A DNA stretch of 64,000 nt from Armatimonadota bacterium (GCA_031081675.1 JAVHLZ010000013.1:1-64000), one strand, 5' to 3'. Positions 24,959-34,413 are shown, counted from the stretch's first letter. The notes: generated by a model from the letters alone, not told the origin. Numbers and translations: made by a program.

Positions 24959-25903
24959 ATGGCCGACCCTCTCATTCGCACCGAGCACCTGACCAAGCGG
25001 TACGGAACATTCGTCGCCGTTCGCGACCTTGACCTGCAGGTGGAGCCCGGAGAGATCTTCGGCTTCCTCGGCCCCAACGGAGCCGGGAAGACGACCACCC
25101 TGCTGATGCTCCTGGGAATCCTGCAACCCACCAACGGTCAGATCTTCCTCTGGGGCCGCCCTCTGGAGCAGGACCTTCTGAAGGTCAGACAGCGAATTGG
25201 AGTGGTCGGTGAGCACGACTACATCCCCGACCACCTCACCGCCGAGGAATACCTGTTTTTGTTCGCCAAGCTGTACAATGTCCCCCGGCCCAGGGTGCGG
25301 ATTGACGCCCTGCTGGAACGCCTGGGGCTGTCTGAGTTTCGCGCCCTGCAGGCCCGGGACTATTCGCGGGGAATGAAGCAGAAGCTGTGCCTGGCCCGGG
25401 CCCTGCTGCACAACCCGCAACTGCTCATCCTCGACGAGCCTGCATCTGGTCTCGATCCCCACGGAATTGTGCAGGTCCGCCGGCTCCTCCTGGACCTGAA
25501 CCAGGACGGCGTGACCATCCTCATCTCCTCCCACCTTCTCTCGGAAGTGGAACGCACCGCTCACCGGGTGGGCATTCTGCACCGGGGTCGTCTGATCCGG
25601 CAGGATAGCATCGCCAATATCACCGCCCAACTGGCCACCGAACAGACGGTCGAGGTGGAGCTGCAAACCATTCCTCCTCACCTGGATGCCATTCTGGCAG
25701 ACCTTCCCGCCATACGCCGCATCCGCACCACGGGCAACCGGGTGGCTATCACCGTGGCCGGTGGCACTGACCAGCGCGGCGCCATCTCGCAGGCCGTGAC
25801 CGCCGCCGGAGGAGTGATCCTCGGCCTGCGTGTTGTGCGCCCCACGCTGGAGGAGGCGTTTCTCACCCTGACGGAGGAGGCCGTGGCATCGTGGGCATCA
25901 TAG
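24959..25903 (+). CDS. ABC transporter ATP-binding protein (ABC-2/CcmA-like)
   Basis: A 314-aa ATPase. ATG 24959 is preferred over a TTG at 24950. It has Walker A GPNGAGKTTT, signature YSRGMKQKL, Walker B LLILDEPASGLDP and the H-loop SSHLLSE, then a C-terminal extension of about 90 residues typical of drug/multi-copper ABC-2 ATPases. It overlaps the next permease gene by 13 bp. This is an exporter-type or membrane-remodelling ATPase, so it is probably not the energiser of the sugar-type permeases upstream. Confidence 0.9.
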   Translation: MADPLIRTEHLTKRYGTFVAVRDLDLQVEPGEIFGFLGPNGAGKTTTLLMLLGILQPTNGQIFLWGRPLEQDLLKVRQRIGVVGEHDYIPDHLTAEEYLFLFAKLYNVPRPRVRIDALLERLGLSEFRALQARDYSRGMKQKLCLARALLHNPQLLILDEPASGLDPHGIVQVRRLLLDLNQDGVTILISSHLLSEVERTAHRVGILHRGRLIRQDSIANITAQLATEQTVEVELQTIPPHLDAILADLPAIRRIRTTGNRVAITVAGGTDQRGAISQAVTAAGGVILGLRVVRPTLEEAFLTLTEEAVASWAS

Positions 25904-26769
25904 CCATGGCTCCGCCCCATCGGCCACCGCGCTCCCGAGCCCGCTGGGGCGTCGCGTGGCGGCCCGTGGCGGTCCTCTTGCGCGCGGAGGGTGAACACGC
26001 CCTGACCTCGATGGGTCCGTATACGACCGTCGCCGCAGCCGCTGCCCTGGCGGGATTCGTCCTGCAAAATCATCTGCACCGCGTTCAGGAGGACGGTTTG
26101 GTCGTTCTCTCCGACCCGTTCGCCCTCCCTCTCTATGCGGGCGTGATGCTTTTGTCGATCTTCGTGGCCGTGGCAGCAGCCACGGGAACAGCCCGGGACC
26201 GAGAGCATGGCGCCGTTGAACTGCTGTGCTACGGTCCGGTGACGCCTCTGTCCTACCTGCTGGCCAAGGTCGGCGCCCACACCCTCCTGTATGCGGCGAT
26301 GCTGGGACTCCTCCTGGGAACGTACCTGCTGTTTGCCATAGTCACAGGGCTGCACGTGCGTACCGTGACCCTGCTGGCCGCAGTCCTCTCGCTGGGGCCG
26401 GCCGGGGCGTCCGCAGGCCTGGGGGTCTTGCTGGCCGCCTTCCTGCGGCGCGTGCGTTCCACAGTGCTGGTAACCCTGGGGGCGACCCTGAGCGCAGTGG
26501 GACTGCAGGTGGCCCGAGAGGTCCTCGCCCGCCTTCCGACTCCGGCCTTTCATGTCAACCCGGTCTCGGTGCTGCGATGGGCTGCCTTTGCCGTTTCCTC
26601 GGTGACCCAGTGGGTACTGCCCTTTGGCTACGTAGACCGCGAGGTGACGGCCATCCTGCGCGGTGACCTGGCCGGCGCAGGTCTGACCACCGGATTCTCC
26701 ATTTTGTACGCGGCCGCCGTGGTGGCGCTGGCGGCGTGGGTCCTGGATGCCACGGGAGTCCGCCGATGA
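25891..26769 (+). CDS. ABC-2 type permease
   Basis: A 292-aa membrane protein with about six hydrophobic segments. The start could be GTG 25891, overlapping the ATPase gene, or ATG 25906. It has the loop TGTARDREHGAVELLCYGPV typical of ABC-2 permeases (the conserved E-x-G-T/A-x-E region). It forms an ABC-2 unit with the ATPase and translationally overlaps (ATGA) with the exported protein gene that follows. Confidence 0.8.
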   Translation: MGIIAMAPPHRPPRSRARWGVAWRPVAVLLRAEGEHALTSMGPYTTVAAAAALAGFVLQNHLHRVQEDGLVVLSDPFALPLYAGVMLLSIFVAVAAATGTARDREHGAVELLCYGPVTPLSYLLAKVGAHTLLYAAMLGLLLGTYLLFAIVTGLHVRTVTLLAAVLSLGPAGASAGLGVLLAAFLRRVRSTVLVTLGATLSAVGLQVAREVLARLPTPAFHVNPVSVLRWAAFAVSSVTQWVLPFGYVDREVTAILRGDLAGAGLTTGFSILYAAAVVALAAWVLDATGVRR

Positions 26770-28067
26770 GGCACCGGCCGGGGGTCCTGCTGACGCTGTG
26801 TGTGGTCCTGAGCTCCGGCATGGCCGCGGCTCAGGTTCCGGCAAAACACCGCCAGTTCGTCTACGGAATTAACGCCTTCTCCTGGGAAGGATACGTGGGG
26901 GGTCTGTCGGCTACGCCGGCTCATACCATCTATCTCCTGGCCCACCACTCCAGCGTGATCTCTGCCAGGGAAACACTCGTGTACTACTGGCCGATCACCG
27001 GAGAGTACCGCGCCGACTGGTCCTCTCTCAATGTTTCCATCCCGGGGATGCTGGAGGTGGTCCAGGACGGCCGCGTGGTCGCCAGTTTCACCGCCCAGCC
27101 TTACGTGATCCAGTATCCGCAGGGCCCGGACCGCGGCCCCTCCATTCTGTACACGGGCTCGGAAGCCTGGGCGCGGTACGAGGAGTTTGTCGCCGCCAGA
27201 GAGCGATGGCGGCAGGCCATGGCGCAGTACCTCCGGGCCCGCCAGCGCCATCTGGAAACCCTGGCACGACTCAGACACGGACGCCCCGGTGGGACGACGA
27301 ACGTCCCCCCGCCTCCCCGCGAACCGCCCCCGTTCCTCCGGTTCAGCACCGAAGTGCACGACGGCTTCATTGTCAGCGTTCCCGCGGGACGCTACACCAT
27401 CCGGCTGCGGCAGCCCGACGGGCGTGTGCTGGCGGGGAGCCAGCGCACGCTGGTGAGCTTTACCCACCGGCGAGAGTCCATCGGGTTCACCATCGTTCCC
27501 CAGGCCCGCTGGACGGTGCCCGAGCGGGCCGATGACCCTCTCAGCGTCATCTACGCCCGAGCGGATCAGGTCCTCTACTTTCAGCCATTTGCCGAGCGCG
27601 AGTACAACGACCTGGCCTACGCCCGCCTGCTCAACCCTCAGAGCCGCGAAGGACGCCCGGACGCATGGCGCTGGCAGTATACCCACCCCCAGCCCGCGGC
27701 CTCCCTGGTCATCAGAGGGCCGGGCGGCGTGTCGCGGGTAGACCGCCGCGGCTTTCGTGTGGTGCAGACCCCGGGGGAGGCACTGGGGTACGAGGTGGTG
27801 GAGCCCACGCCTGGCCAGGACGCCGACTTTGATGCCTACCGGGTACGGGTGCAGGGGCGGATGGAAGTGGCTCTGATCGACGAGGCGGGCCGGATTCTCC
27901 CAGGAAGCTCGCGTAGCATTCGCATTCCTCGCTCAGGTCCCACCTGGCCCCTGACCCTCATCCCCGCGATCCCCCTCACCATCGGTGCGACAGCCGTCGC
28001 CCGGCGACGGCAGCGTCTACATGCATTCCGCCCCCGGGCTGCCCGTCGCCTCCCTGCGACTTCCTGA
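26766..28067 (+). CDS. Exported protein of unknown function linked to the ABC-2 genes
   Basis: A 433-aa protein whose ATG overlaps the permease stop (ATGA). A signal peptide (residues 1-22) is followed by a mainly beta-strand ectodomain with an unusual Arg-rich helical stretch (about residues 135-175, YEEFVAARERWRQAMAQYL) and a proline-rich joint. Near the C-terminus there is one hydrophobic segment (WPLTLIPAIPLTIGATAVA) and a short Arg-rich tail, so it is probably anchored with a large extracytoplasmic part. I do not recognise the family. The overlap with the ABC-2 genes argues for a common task, such as a periplasmic partner of the transporter. Confidence 0.65.
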   Translation: MRHRPGVLLTLCVVLSSGMAAAQVPAKHRQFVYGINAFSWEGYVGGLSATPAHTIYLLAHHSSVISARETLVYYWPITGEYRADWSSLNVSIPGMLEVVQDGRVVASFTAQPYVIQYPQGPDRGPSILYTGSEAWARYEEFVAARERWRQAMAQYLRARQRHLETLARLRHGRPGGTTNVPPPPREPPPFLRFSTEVHDGFIVSVPAGRYTIRLRQPDGRVLAGSQRTLVSFTHRRESIGFTIVPQARWTVPERADDPLSVIYARADQVLYFQPFAEREYNDLAYARLLNPQSREGRPDAWRWQYTHPQPAASLVIRGPGGVSRVDRRGFRVVQTPGEALGYEVVEPTPGQDADFDAYRVRVQGRMEVALIDEAGRILPGSSRSIRIPRSGPTWPLTLIPAIPLTIGATAVARRRQRLHAFRPRAARRLPATS

Positions 28068-28073
28068 TCGCAC

Positions 28074-29063
28074 ATGGCTTTCCCCTCTCCCTCGGGCACA
28101 TTCATCGCCATCGGAGGACTCGTGGCCGACATCATCCTCCCCGTTCGCCGATTCCCTATCCTTCCCCAGGACCACCAGATTGCACAGGAAGTGATGGTGG
28201 AACCCGGAGGGCTGGGGAACTGCCTGGTGATGGCTGCGCGCCTCGGCATGCGGGCCATGGCGCTGGGGTGGGCGGGAACAGACGCGGTCGGAGAGGATCT
28301 GTGCCGTATGCTACGCACGGAGGGGGTGAACGTGGATGGCGTTCTTCGCCAACCTGGCCGCACGGCCTTATCCTGCGTCCTGGTGGACGACCAGGGACAC
28401 CACGTGTTCGTCGGCGGCCTCGGGGTCCGTGGCCCCGACACCCTGCCCTCCGCATGGAGGGATGCTCTAACGCAGCCGGCGTGGGTGATGAGCGACGGGT
28501 GGGTGCTCTGGCACTCGCCGGCGCCTGTCACAGATGCGCTGGACACCGCCCGTGCCAGCGGGGGGAGAGTGGTCTTTGACCCGGGCCCGATGATCCACCG
28601 GGTCCCCGAGGAACTTGTCCACCACATCCTGCGCATCACCGACGTCCTTCTGCTGACCGAAGAGGAAGCCGGTCTGCTGGTCGGTCCGGGAGATGCGCCC
28701 ACCCTGACCAGGGCCCTGCACACCCTGGGCCCATCCGTTGTGGCCCTCAAACAGGGTGCCGCCGGGGCCCTCGTCCTGGCCGGCGACGAGCTGGTCCGGC
28801 AGCCCGCGTTCCCCGCACGGGTCCGGGATACCACCGGGGCGGGAGATGCATTTGACACCGCGTTCGTCGCGGGTCTGGCCGTCGGCCTGTCCATCCCCCA
28901 GGCGTCAGCCCTGGCTGCCGCCGCGGGAGCTCTCGCCGTCTCCCGGTTGGGCACCGGAACAGCGCTACCGACCAGAAGCGAGCTGGAGGTGTTCCTCGCC
29001 GCCCGCGGACTGGATATTCGGCTCCCTCCACCCCCTGGCACACCGCTGACCGGAGGTGGATGA
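28074..29063 (+). CDS. PfkB-family sugar/nucleoside kinase 1
   Basis: A 329-aa ribokinase-family kinase. The N-terminal substrate block is GGLVADIILPV with the glycine pair EPGGLGNCLVMAARLG, and the C-terminal signature RDTTGAGDAFDTAFVAGLA carries the anion hole and the catalytic Asp. It likely phosphorylates ribose released by the nucleoside hydrolases, or a nucleoside, using ATP. It overlaps the next nucleoside hydrolase gene by 4 bp, which ties the two activities. Confidence 0.88.
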   Translation: MAFPSPSGTFIAIGGLVADIILPVRRFPILPQDHQIAQEVMVEPGGLGNCLVMAARLGMRAMALGWAGTDAVGEDLCRMLRTEGVNVDGVLRQPGRTALSCVLVDDQGHHVFVGGLGVRGPDTLPSAWRDALTQPAWVMSDGWVLWHSPAPVTDALDTARASGGRVVFDPGPMIHRVPEELVHHILRITDVLLLTEEEAGLLVGPGDAPTLTRALHTLGPSVVALKQGAAGALVLAGDELVRQPAFPARVRDTTGAGDAFDTAFVAGLAVGLSIPQASALAAAAGALAVSRLGTGTALPTRSELEVFLAARGLDIRLPPPPGTPLTGGG

Positions 29064-30019
29064 TGTCCCGCAAGGTGATCCTTGACTGCGATCCCGGCCA
29101 CGACGACGCCCTGGCGATTCTGCTAGCCGCCCGGCGACTGGAGGTGTTGGGCATCACGACGGTGGCCGGGAATCACAGCCTGGACAAAGTCACCCTTAAC
29201 GCCTTAAAGGTGCTCGAACTGGCGGGCCTCACCCACATCCCTGTGGCCCGGGGAGCCCCCTTTCCCCTCGTCCGCCCGCCCCGCTATGCCCCGGAGATCC
29301 ACGGCGAGAGCGGTCTGGACGGAGCTGCCCTGCCCGAGCCCACCCGGACACCCGTCGGCCAGCACGGGGTGGATTTCCTCATCGACACGGTCATGAGGAC
29401 AGACAACGTGACTTTGGTCCCCACAGGTCCGCTCACCAACATCGCCCTGGCTCTGCGCAAAGAACCACGGATCGCCCAGCGTGTCTCCGAAATCTGCCTG
29501 ATGGGAGGATCGTTGACCCACGGCAACGTGACGGCGGCAGCCGAGTTCAACATCTACTTCGACCCGGAAGCCGCCCACGCGGTCTTCAGCAGTGGCATCC
29601 CCATTACCATGGTGGGGCTCAACGTCACCGAGCAGGTCCTTGCCACACCCCAGCGCCGTAGCCAGGTCCGCGCACTGGGGACCCGCGTCGCGGTCGTGGT
29701 CGCCGATCTGCTCGAAGCCTACAGCCGCGCCGTCGAGCGGGCCTACGGGGTAGCCGGCGGAGCCCTGCACGATCCTCTGGCCGTCGCAGCTCTGATCGAC
29801 TCCGACGTCCTGCAGTGTGAATCCATGCACGTCGCCGTGGAGCTGACGGGCACCCTGACCGCCGGCCGGACGGTATGCGATGACCGGTTCCTCCGGGCCG
29901 GCAGGCTGCGGGACGCAGGCGTCCGCCCCGGTGCTCCTCCCAACGCCCGGGTAGCCGTGGCCGTCGACGTCGATCGCTTCTTCGACCTGCTCCTGGCGAG
30001 CCTCCGGGAGTACCCGTGA
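29060..30019 (+). CDS. Nucleoside hydrolase (IUNH family), copy 2
   Basis: A 319-aa nucleoside hydrolase. DCDPGHDDALAI at the N-terminus has Cys in place of the usual Thr of DTDPG but keeps the metal-binding Asp residues. The middle has AEFNIYFDPEAAHAVF and the C-terminal HDPLAVAAL is intact. GGAGGTGG precedes an ATGATG start that overlaps the kinase stop. It is only moderately like copy 1, so the two probably differ in nucleoside preference. The gene converges with the minus-strand kinase 16 bp downstream. Confidence 0.9.
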   Translation: MMSRKVILDCDPGHDDALAILLAARRLEVLGITTVAGNHSLDKVTLNALKVLELAGLTHIPVARGAPFPLVRPPRYAPEIHGESGLDGAALPEPTRTPVGQHGVDFLIDTVMRTDNVTLVPTGPLTNIALALRKEPRIAQRVSEICLMGGSLTHGNVTAAAEFNIYFDPEAAHAVFSSGIPITMVGLNVTEQVLATPQRRSQVRALGTRVAVVVADLLEAYSRAVERAYGVAGGALHDPLAVAALIDSDVLQCESMHVAVELTGTLTAGRTVCDDRFLRAGRLRDAGVRPGAPPNARVAVAVDVDRFFDLLLASLREYP

Positions 30020-30035
30020 TCCCTGGCAACACCCT

Positions 30036-30929
30036 CTACTCGGGGAATGTGGCGAGGAGGCGGTGAGCCTGTTGCTCGACCTCGGTCGTGATCACGGGGA
30101 CGCCCAACTGACCGATGGTCACCGCGGCCGAGATGGCTCCGTACCGCCCGGCCAGATCCGCCCGGCTCGTCTGGCAGTACCCCACCAGGAAGCCGCCGCA
30201 GTAGGCGTTGCCGGCTCCGGTGACGTCCACCGGCGGGCCCAGAGTGACAGCAGCGATGTGATGGACGATTGCTTCGCCGGACGCCTGGACCAGAGATCCC
30301 TCCCGACCCATACGGATGCAGGCCACGCGCACCCCCGCCTCCAGGTAAGCCGCCAGCCAGGACTCCGGGGGCCCATCTCCCAGCAGGACGGCAGACTCCT
30401 GGGCGCTGGGGGCGACAATATCCACCCGGGGAAGGAGCGACAACACACTCCTCCGGCGATCCCCCGTCATGTGCCAGGGGGCAGGCTCCCACAGGACCAC
30501 GCGGCCTGCACCGCGCATGGCGTCGCACAGTGGGCCCACGGCGTCCAGATCGCCCGTCATCAGGTAGAAACCCCGAGCCTCCGGATAGGCTGCCACCTGC
30601 TCGAGGGTGGGGAGGAACCGGGGGACGTCGCCTTCCGGAGACCGGAAGATTTCGGTGCGGCGCTCGGTGGCATCGTAGATCTGCCACGCCCGAGGGGTCG
30701 GCAGGAGCAGACGCCGCACGCCTCGCAGGTCCACCCCCAACCGACCCAGCGCCGCCCAATGCTCATCCGGGAAGTCGGATCCGACCGCTCCCACCAGGCC
30801 AACGGAACGGGACCACACCCGCATCCCAGCCGCCGCGTGGGTGGCGGCTCCCCCCAACACATTCCAGAAGGTACGACCGTCGCTGGTCACGATGTCATCG
30901 ATGATGATGGTGCCAGCCGAGACGAACAC
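30036..30929 (-). CDS. PfkB-family protein 2, GAGN variant (Mak32-like)
   Basis: A 297-aa PfkB fold from GTG 30929, which shares its G with the TAG of the MFS gene upstream (TAGTG, translational coupling). It has the N-terminal GGAATHAAAGMRVW glycine block. The C-terminal signature reads DVTGAGNAYCGGFLVG: the catalytic Asp of GAGD is Asn. This residue is seen in the Mak32-like branch of the family. It may be a weak or different kinase, or a binding/regulatory protein. It forms a two-gene minus-strand unit with the MFS transporter, inside a plus-strand island. Confidence 0.78.
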   Translation of the reverse strand: MFVSAGTIIIDDIVTSDGRTFWNVLGGAATHAAAGMRVWSRSVGLVGAVGSDFPDEHWAALGRLGVDLRGVRRLLLPTPRAWQIYDATERRTEIFRSPEGDVPRFLPTLEQVAAYPEARGFYLMTGDLDAVGPLCDAMRGAGRVVLWEPAPWHMTGDRRRSVLSLLPRVDIVAPSAQESAVLLGDGPPESWLAAYLEAGVRVACIRMGREGSLVQASGEAIVHHIAAVTLGPPVDVTGAGNAYCGGFLVGYCQTSRADLAGRYGAISAAVTIGQLGVPVITTEVEQQAHRLLATFPE

Positions 30930-32080
30930 TATCGCGCCGCCCCCTTTCCAAGGCTTCTCCCCCGGGTGAAGACGACCCATGCGGCCAGGGCGGGAAGGGC
31001 GCTGGACGCGAACACCGCACGAGGCCCTGCCGCTTCGTACACTGCACCGGCTAGCAGGGTCCCGATTCCCGGTCCCAGGCCCATGAGGGCCGCTCCATAT
31101 GTGGCCTGGGCGGTCGCCGCCCACCCCGGCGGGCTCAGATCGCGAACCAGCAGCACTCCGGCCACCTCCAGGCAGGCGATGGCTACACTGTGGAGGAGCT
31201 GCAGCGGCAGCAACGGCCAGACGGACGGGAGCACGCTGTACAGACTCCAGCGGACGGCCAACGCCATCAGGCCCATGCTGACCAGTCGGGGAGCGCCCAC
31301 CCGGGCGATGAGCCTGTGCATGGCCGCCATCAGAGGAACTTCGCCTGCGGCAGCGATGGCGAACGCCGCACCAAGGGTCCAGGAGGGCCCGCCCAAATCG
31401 CGCACGAACACCGCGAGAAACGTATTGTTCACCCCCAGTCCGGTTCCGGCCAGGGCTGCCGCCACCACCACCCACCCCAGGCCCGGAACGAGAGCAAGAC
31501 GATATCCACCTGCCCTCCCCACCTCACGCCGCGCGGGGCCGCCCGGAAGTCTGAGGGCGACGAGGAAGGCAGCGGCCACACACACGGCGTGGACAAGAAG
31601 CACAGCGTTGGGATCGGCGCCGCCGGCCATCCAGCCGGCGACCACCACCGCCAGCGAAAACCCCAGCGACCCCCACAGGCGAATGCGACCGAACCCGTGG
31701 CTCGCGGCGCCCAGGTGGTCGAGTGCCAGTGTAGTGACCAGAGGAAGAATTCCCGCCCGGCTGACAGCCACAAGCACTACCGCCGTCACCAGCCACGCCA
31801 TCTGCGCAGCCGCCCACAGACCCAGGGAGCCCACCATCAGCCCGCCGCAGGCCACTAGCAGCAGGCCCTTGGTGCGTCCGGTGGTATCGGCGGCCATGCC
31901 CCACAGAGGCTGCACCACGACCTGCAGGACGGGCAGCACGCTGAGGAGGACGCCGGTCTGGGAAGGGGAGAGCCCACGGGCGAACAGGGCCAGGGCGACA
32001 AAGGTGAAGGCGGCGATGGCACTGTACAACGTGGCGAAGAAGACTACGAACGACACTATCCCCATTCCCATGGACTCCAT
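30929..32080 (-). CDS. MFS transporter (MFS_1-like / NupG-HcaT type)
   Basis: A 383-aa protein from ATG 32080 with about twelve hydrophobic segments. The MFS loop 2-3 motif is seen as GMAADTTGRTKGLL. It resembles the nucleoside:H+ symporter/phenylpropionate transporter branch in size and arrangement. A frame running further upstream to 33100 is only an antisense shadow of a kinase gene. It is coupled to the GAGN kinase and divergent (39 bp) from kinase 3. A second uptake route for the same class of substrate is the simplest reading. Confidence 0.78.
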   Translation of the reverse strand: MESMGMGIVSFVVFFATLYSAIAAFTFVALALFARGLSPSQTGVLLSVLPVLQVVVQPLWGMAADTTGRTKGLLLVACGGLMVGSLGLWAAAQMAWLVTAVVLVAVSRAGILPLVTTLALDHLGAASHGFGRIRLWGSLGFSLAVVVAGWMAGGADPNAVLLVHAVCVAAAFLVALRLPGGPARREVGRAGGYRLALVPGLGWVVVAAALAGTGLGVNNTFLAVFVRDLGGPSWTLGAAFAIAAAGEVPLMAAMHRLIARVGAPRLVSMGLMALAVRWSLYSVLPSVWPLLPLQLLHSVAIACLEVAGVLLVRDLSPPGWAATAQATYGAALMGLGPGIGTLLAGAVYEAAGPRAVFASSALPALAAWVVFTRGRSLGKGAAR

Positions 32081-32119
32081 GTTCGTGGCAGCAAGATGCC
32101 GCTCCTGGGGTGAGCCGCG

Positions 32120-33088
32120 ATGACCCACGCTGCCGGGATACGGCTGGACGCTATTGCATGCGGAGCAGCTGCCGTGGACCTGGTCATCCGGGTGCCGCGT
32201 CTGCCGGCCTACGACGAAAAGGTGGTGGGCGCACCGGTGGGTCGCCTGCCGGGAGGGACTATGGCCAACTTCGCCTGCGCCCTCGCCCGCCTGGGCGGGC
32301 GAGCCGCGTGGATGGGCACCGTAGGCGCGGACCCCGACGGTGCCCTTCTGATGCAGGACTTCCGCCGCTTCGGCGTCGACACTCGACACGTCCAGGTGGT
32401 GCGCCACCAGCAGACCAACTTCACGGTGATTCTCCTGGGTCGGTCGGCAGAGCGCGCCATCGTCGTGGTCCCCTCTCTCCGGGAGCGGCTGCCCCCGAAA
32501 CGGCCATTGCGCCAGTACCTGTCCACCGCCCGATTCGTGTACCTGTCGCCCCACGACCTCGCCCTGGCCCACCGCGTGGCGACCGAAGCGGCCGCCGCGG
32601 GGTGCCGGCTGGCCCTGGAAGTGGAACCCACAGCCGCCCTGACGCCCGCACGCGGCTCTGTCCTGCTTCCTCGCACCCACCTGGCCGTGTTCAACCGCGG
32701 CGGGCTGGCCAGTTTCTGGGGAATGAACGGCGTCCCGCGCGCAGGCCACGCGATTCGTGCGGCCCGCCGTGTTCTGGAACTGGGACCGCAGGTCGTCGCC
32801 GTGACCCTGGGCCGACACGGAGCCATTCTGGCCGACAGTACCCGGGTCGTGGTGCATCCCGGATTCCGCGTGCGGGCAGTGGATACCACCGGCGCAGGCG
32901 ACTGCTTCAGCGCGGCGCTGGTGCTGGGACTCTGCCGCGGGTGGCCCTTGGAGCAGATTGCCGCCTACGCCAACGCGGCTGCAGCCCTCTCCACCACGGG
33001 CCTGGGGCCTCGCGGACACCTCCCCAGGCACCGGGAGGTGGTGCGATTCCTCCGATCCCACGGTTGTTCGTGGGGGGAGTATCGATGA
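32120..33088 (+). CDS. PfkB-family sugar/nucleoside kinase 3
   Basis: A 322-aa ribokinase-family kinase. N-terminal block CGAAAVDLVIRVPRLP and RLPGGTMANFACALARLGG; C-terminal VDTTGAGDCFSAALVLGL with the catalytic Asp. It starts a plus-strand operon and overlaps the amidohydrolase by 4 bp (ATGA). Together with kinases 1 and 2, three PfkB proteins sit within 5 kb, which suggests different substrates or successive phosphorylations. Confidence 0.88.
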   Translation: MTHAAGIRLDAIACGAAAVDLVIRVPRLPAYDEKVVGAPVGRLPGGTMANFACALARLGGRAAWMGTVGADPDGALLMQDFRRFGVDTRHVQVVRHQQTNFTVILLGRSAERAIVVVPSLRERLPPKRPLRQYLSTARFVYLSPHDLALAHRVATEAAAAGCRLALEVEPTAALTPARGSVLLPRTHLAVFNRGGLASFWGMNGVPRAGHAIRAARRVLELGPQVVAVTLGRHGAILADSTRVVVHPGFRVRAVDTTGAGDCFSAALVLGLCRGWPLEQIAAYANAAAALSTTGLGPRGHLPRHREVVRFLRSHGCSWGEYR

Positions 33089-34413
33089 GCTACACGACAT
33101 CCCTGGCGTCCATGGACCTCCCGGAAGGGGAAAGCGGAGAACTGCTCATCCGGGGAGGACGGGTCGTGGATCCGGCCCGAGGTGTGGATGCCGTCGCAGA
33201 CGTGGCTGTCGCCGACGGACGGATCCAGCAGGTGGCAGACGGCATCACGCCGGGGGCGAGAACACGGGTTGTGGAAGCCACGGGCCTGGTGGTAGCCCCC
33301 GGCCTGATAGACCTGCACTGTCACCTCTACGACCTGTTCGACGTCTCCACCACACCCGCCCCCGAAGCCGTCGCGGCCGGAGTAACCGTCGCCCTCACGC
33401 CGGGCGCCGGCAACACTCTCATGACCCCGGCATTGCTAGGTGCCGAGGTCGACCGCGGCCTGCCCCTGTCGGTCGGGTGCCTGCTGGGGGCCGCCGCCGT
33501 CCTGGGGACCCGGGCATCCGTCTCCCAACTGATCGCGTACTTCCGGGGCGAGCTGGCCGGCCCGGAGCAGGCCCAGGTGATCACCCGCAACCCTATCACC
33601 AATGCCACGGGCTCGCTGGTGGTGGGTCTGAAGGACCACATGGGGCACTGGATCCTCTCCGACGATGACCTGGAGGCCTGCTTCCAGATCACGTCGGCTG
33701 CCCGTCTGCTGTTCATGTCCCATTGCCAGGATCCTGAACACGCAGAGCGGGTGGTGCGTGCCAGCCGCGGGCGGACGGTCCTCCTGACCCATGCCACGGC
33801 CGCAGCCTCGGGAACCCACGGGAATCCGGTCGAGAGCCTGCAGCGGGTTCTGGCCCTGGCACGCACCCACCCCTGGATCCGGGTGGACTTCACGACGGCC
33901 CACCTGCGCCCGTCCCGGGGGCTCCGTGACGGACTGCTGATCGATGCCCGCGCCCAGGTCCTGGCGCTCCAGGCTGTGGCCGACCGACGGTGCCTGTTGC
34001 TGACATCCGACGGTCCATGCAATGCAACCATGAAGGGATTTGGGGACGTACGGGAAAATGTTCCGTGCCTGCTGGAGCTGGCAGAGCGCGGCGTGCTCTC
34101 ACTCGCCGATGCGGTGGCCACTATGACCTGGCATCCGGCCCGCTTCCTGTCGGAGGTGACCGGAGAAGGGTGGTGGACGCGCGACCTGGGTCACCTGGGA
34201 CCCGGAGCCCGCGCCAACGTCGTCTTGATCGAGCCCAGGGCCCGGCGAGTGGTCATGACCATCGTCAACGGCCGCATTGCGGCATTTGAAGGACGCCCGC
34301 TGCGCACGTCGTACGGGGCCGGACGGTGGGTGACGCGAACTGGTTTGATGCGCCTGGGGGTGGGTGATCTGCCGTTGTTCTCGAGACCGAGACAGGAGCC
34401 CCCTCGGCCGTGA
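33085..34413 (+). CDS. Amidohydrolase, dihydroorotase/hydantoinase-like
   Basis: A 442-aa amidohydrolase-superfamily enzyme. Metal ligands are the HxH pair His78/His80 in LIDLHCHLYD, a Lys region VVGLKDHMGH (possible carboxylated Lys), His in MSHCQDPEHAE and LTHATAAASGTHG, and the Asp in LTSDGPCNATM. The N-terminal beta-sandwich (LLIRGGRVVDPARGVD) and the C-terminal strand (ARANVVLIEPRARRVVMTIVNGR) are typical. The start ATG 33085 overlaps the kinase stop. It likely opens a cyclic amide or removes an amino group from a purine/pyrimidine base; the exact reaction is not clear. Confidence 0.82.
   Translation: MSYTTSLASMDLPEGESGELLIRGGRVVDPARGVDAVADVAVADGRIQQVADGITPGARTRVVEATGLVVAPGLIDLHCHLYDLFDVSTTPAPEAVAAGVTVALTPGAGNTLMTPALLGAEVDRGLPLSVGCLLGAAAVLGTRASVSQLIAYFRGELAGPEQAQVITRNPITNATGSLVVGLKDHMGHWILSDDDLEACFQITSAARLLFMSHCQDPEHAERVVRASRGRTVLLTHATAAASGTHGNPVESLQRVLALARTHPWIRVDFTTAHLRPSRGLRDGLLIDARAQVLALQAVADRRCLLLTSDGPCNATMKGFGDVRENVPCLLELAERGVLSLADAVATMTWHPARFLSEVTGEGWWTRDLGHLGPGARANVVLIEPRARRVVMTIVNGRIAAFEGRPLRTSYGAGRWVTRTGLMRLGVGDLPLFSRPRQEPPRP

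Noticed and set aside
24959-25903. ATPase as the missing energiser of the sugar permeases at 22101-23961
   Set aside because: Its C-terminal extension and its overlap with an ABC-2 permease make it an ABC-2 exporter ATPase, not an MsmX/UgpC type.
30929-33100. Frame to 33100 as a 723-aa fused MFS protein
   Set aside because: The upstream half is antisense to PfkB kinase 3; the MFS fold begins at ATG 32080.
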